Assembly (NCBI GenBank): GCA_964500205.1
Contig: CAZCNS010000001.1
Coordinates: 310,001-374,000 of the forward strand
DNA length: 64,000 nucleotides
Direction of reading: 5' to 3'
Source: UBA10329 sp964500205
GTDB taxonomy: Bacteria > Bacteroidota > Bacteroidia > UBA10329
The position numbers and the translations under genes were made by a program. A model generated the notes under the pieces. It worked only from the letters and a program-made list of their open reading frames with translations, had not been told where the DNA came from and made no database searches. Shown here in pieces: positions 62,090 through 64,000 of this stretch (position 1 is the stretch's first letter; each line of letters starts with the position of its first letter).

Positions 62090-63220
62090 ATGAATTTCAG
62101 TAATCTGATTGAACGTCCTACCTTCATGTTCACGTGGTTGATTTTACTGGTACTCGCTACTCTCCTTTACCTGCTGATTCATATGGTTTCGGCAAAAATC
62201 TCAAATAGGGCTACCACCTCCAAAGTCAGATTACTAATGGGGTCATTGTTAATCACCACCATCGCAGTTGAGGGACTGCTCCGTATTTCAAGGATTACAG
62301 AGAACAACTCAGAAGTCCGATTGGGTCACTACAGTTTTTTCCGTCATGGAACATTTCGCGATACTATATATGTGTGGCCCGCCAATGAAACGCATGAAAT
62401 AGGTGACAGGGTTCAGTTCCTCTATCCTCGAACCACCAATTCAGTTGGATTAAGTGACAGAGATTGGTCTATTGAAAAATCGGATTCATCTTACCGCATA
62501 GCAGCATTTGGAGATTCATTTACCGAGGGGGATGGTGCCCCTGCCGATTCCTCTTGGCCAAAACTGTTAGAGCAACAACTCAGGTTTGAAGGTAAACGAA
62601 TCGAAGTGATGAATGCTGGGGTATGCGGTAGCGACCCCTTCCAGTCTCTCATGCTTCTAAAGTATCGTCTGGTCGACTACAAACCCGATTTAGCAATCAT
62701 AACCATATCGATGCAGGATTTTTTAGATGACATTGCCATCAAAGGTGGCATGGAACGCTTTGACCCAAAACGCGGAAGTAATCCGAAATTATATGAAGTG
62801 GTCTATGCTGTCAGTCATATTGCGCGTCTTTTATACCATAACATACTCGGTTATTCTTGGGTTCTTGTAAACGAAAATAGCCTGAAATTTAGAAATAAAC
62901 TGATAAACGAGTACATCCCACAGCTTACCAGTGAGTTTTCCTTGTATCAATCAGAACATCCATCAATAAGGATTATCATGGTTCTCTACCCACACCAGAT
63001 GCAAATCGACCGCGGCTACGACAAAGATTTACGAGATGCTTTAATCAAAGACTGTATTAAAGAAGGAATTCCACTGGTCGACCTTCTACCATGCTACCGC
63101 CAGCATATCGAAGAAAGAGGAATAGAAACATCCGCTCTGTGGTGGAAAGATGATGGTCATCACAATTCTGATGGATACCTCATGATGGCAAATTGTGTCC
63201 GTCAAGAACTCCGTCTTTGA
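62090..63220 (+). CDS. Membrane-anchored SGNH-like protein, variant block III
   Basis: A 376-residue protein with two N-terminal helices (about 12-38 and 46-66) and an SGNH-type domain. Block I AFGDSFTEGDGAP (Ser near 141), block II NAGVCGSDPFQS, and block V WWKDDGHHNSDGYLMM are intact. Block III reads ITISMQDFLDD, where the others have Asn (INSTD, INNTD, VNDSD), so the oxyanion-hole Asn is replaced by Ser. The gene is clearly more AT-rich than its neighbours. Divergent from a radical SAM gene; convergent with the last gene of the window. Confidence 0.83.
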   Translation: MNFSNLIERPTFMFTWLILLVLATLLYLLIHMVSAKISNRATTSKVRLLMGSLLITTIAVEGLLRISRITENNSEVRLGHYSFFRHGTFRDTIYVWPANETHEIGDRVQFLYPRTTNSVGLSDRDWSIEKSDSSYRIAAFGDSFTEGDGAPADSSWPKLLEQQLRFEGKRIEVMNAGVCGSDPFQSLMLLKYRLVDYKPDLAIITISMQDFLDDIAIKGGMERFDPKRGSNPKLYEVVYAVSHIARLLYHNILGYSWVLVNENSLKFRNKLINEYIPQLTSEFSLYQSEHPSIRIIMVLYPHQMQIDRGYDKDLRDALIKDCIKEGIPLVDLLPCYRQHIEERGIETSALWWKDDGHHNSDGYLMMANCVRQELRL

Positions 63221-63237
63221 AGGTTACCATGGCACAA

Positions 63238-64000
63238 TCATAATTTAGATAGCATCGTTCTCTTCATTACTGCCATACTTCTATTCTGATAGGCGCTCCA
63301 ATCAGCATGGGAGCGCACTATCTCCCTTGAACTCAGTCCCTGACCCGTATCAACGAGTTCCACATATCGGTCTGGCAAGGCCCTGCCATGTCGGATTTTT
63401 CCTCCGGTGACCATGTTCTTGGCAGCATGATATACACCAGCCCTGTACTCCCAGAGAAACTTGATGAAGTCCCTGATACGCAGGTTCCTGATGAACACCG
63501 TGACGTAGGCCCGGAACTGAAGGATTTCAAGCTCTCGTCTGGAGATGTTTGAGAACTCGAGCGCGCCCCCAATCTGCTTGTTGTAGTCGTCCCAGTCGGT
63601 GCTCACCAATCGGTATCCGTTCTCCCCTTTGGCGGCCATTTTGGCCACTGCTGTGCCGGGGTAGGGCACCATGAGCCCGAACATGGGGAGCATCGGGTTC
63701 ACCTCACCGGCCAGACGAATGGTTTTTTTCACGCTCTCCAAAGTCTCGTTGGGCTGCCCTAAGAGGAAGAACGTCCCGAAAGGCACACCATGCTTCCGTG
63801 CGCCCATGTAGGCCCGCTGGATCATGGCGAGGTCGGTGCCCTTGCCCATTCTGCGGAGAGCCTCCTCGTCCCCTGATTCTATGCCCATCTCCACCCTGTC
63901 CACCCTTGCTTTCTTGAAAAGCTCGAAAATCTCGTCATCCACGTATCGGACATGTGTCTGCACATCCCACTTCACACGTGACCCGATTTCCGCATCGGCC
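63238..64000 (-). CDS. Radical SAM protein of the B12-binding/Elp3-MiaB core type (partial, 5' end outside window)
   Basis: The last 254 residues of a radical SAM protein. The translation shows DEIFELFKKARVDRVEMGIESGDEEALRRMGKG, the strand pattern VEMGIESG typical of B12-binding radical SAM and Elp3/MiaB-like cores, and HGVPFGTFFLLGQPNETLESVKKTI. The cysteine motif and any cobalamin domain lie beyond the edge. The frame is open past 63975 to the window end, so no start is visible here. Such proteins are common in polysaccharide, hopanoid and lipid clusters. It differs from the six SPASM/Twitch-type proteins. Confidence 0.8.
   Translation of the reverse strand, partial: ADAEIGSRVKWDVQTHVRYVDDEIFELFKKARVDRVEMGIESGDEEALRRMGKGTDLAMIQRAYMGARKHGVPFGTFFLLGQPNETLESVKKTIRLAGEVNPMLPMFGLMVPYPGTAVAKMAAKGENGYRLVSTDWDDYNKQIGGALEFSNISRRELEILQFRAYVTVFIRNLRIRDFIKFLWEYRAGVYHAAKNMVTGGKIRHGRALPDRYVELVDTGQGLSSREIVRSHADWSAYQNRSMAVMKRTMLSKL

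Noticed and set aside
44798..64000. RiPP (modified peptide) cluster with SPASM radical SAM enzymes
   Set aside because: No short precursor-like gene fits in the spaces between genes (34-82 bp in this part), and no peptidase, RRE-type protein or peptide exporter is seen. Glycan context is stronger.

Overview
The window comes from a Bacteroidota chromosome, probably Flavobacteriales-like. The evidence is the recurring Bacteroidota promoter element TAnnTTTG with few Shine-Dalgarno sequences, a secreted protein with a gliding-motility/type IX secretion C-terminal domain, the ctaB - two subunit III - subunit IV - SCO - DUF420 oxidase operon, and a Bacteroidota-type arginine decarboxylase. A run of 100 Ns at 56075-56174 shows that this is a draft or metagenome scaffold. 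Both ends cut genes: a MATE transporter on the left and a radical SAM protein on the right. No rRNA, tRNA, CRISPR array, insertion sequence or prophage was seen, and no intergenic stretch reaches 300 bases.

Region 1 (1-20.3 kb) is mostly housekeeping: MATE pump and NhaA, a type II thioesterase, Xaa-Pro aminopeptidase, a VapBC-like pair, DnaG primase, a transglutaminase-like protein, a CoA-type Nudix hydrolase, a WG-repeat protein, an MsbA-like ABC transporter, ribosomal protein L34, a flippase-like membrane protein, GltX-FolB, a GlcD-type oxidase, and a dxs - outer-membrane protein - DUF1801 operon.

Region 2 (20.5-41.1 kb) carries arginine decarboxylase, an EEP-family phosphatase/nuclease, a secreted protein ending in an S74 endosialidase-type chaperone, ComF, a coiled-coil protein, the oxidase assembly and subunit operon (minus strand, 31.1 to 26.7 kb), the rimP-nusA-infB operon with a terminator-like hairpin in its leader, a large CUB/PKD/P-domain secreted protein, MetF and an M20 amidohydrolase.

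Region 3 (41.1-64 kb) is an accessory cluster that I read as making or decorating a surface glycoconjugate. It holds a TMTC-like GT-C/TPR membrane protein, a PhyH dioxygenase, a Gfo/Idh/MocA oxidoreductase, a DPM1-like GT2, two further multi-pass GT-C-like membrane proteins, six radical SAM proteins with a SPASM/Twitch-like cysteine domain placed before the core, a seventh radical SAM protein of another type, and four membrane-anchored SGNH hydrolases. Radical SAM and SGNH genes sit side by side three times. The GT2 could make polyprenyl-phosphate sugar for the GT-C enzymes, the oxidoreductase and dioxygenase could tailor sugars or lipids, and the SGNH proteins could add or remove acyl groups outside the membrane. 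The radical SAM substrates are unknown, and no peptide precursor gene is visible nearby. Two tandem radical SAM genes share an identical 142-bp tract that ends at the assembly gap. This cluster is the best candidate for an undescribed system.
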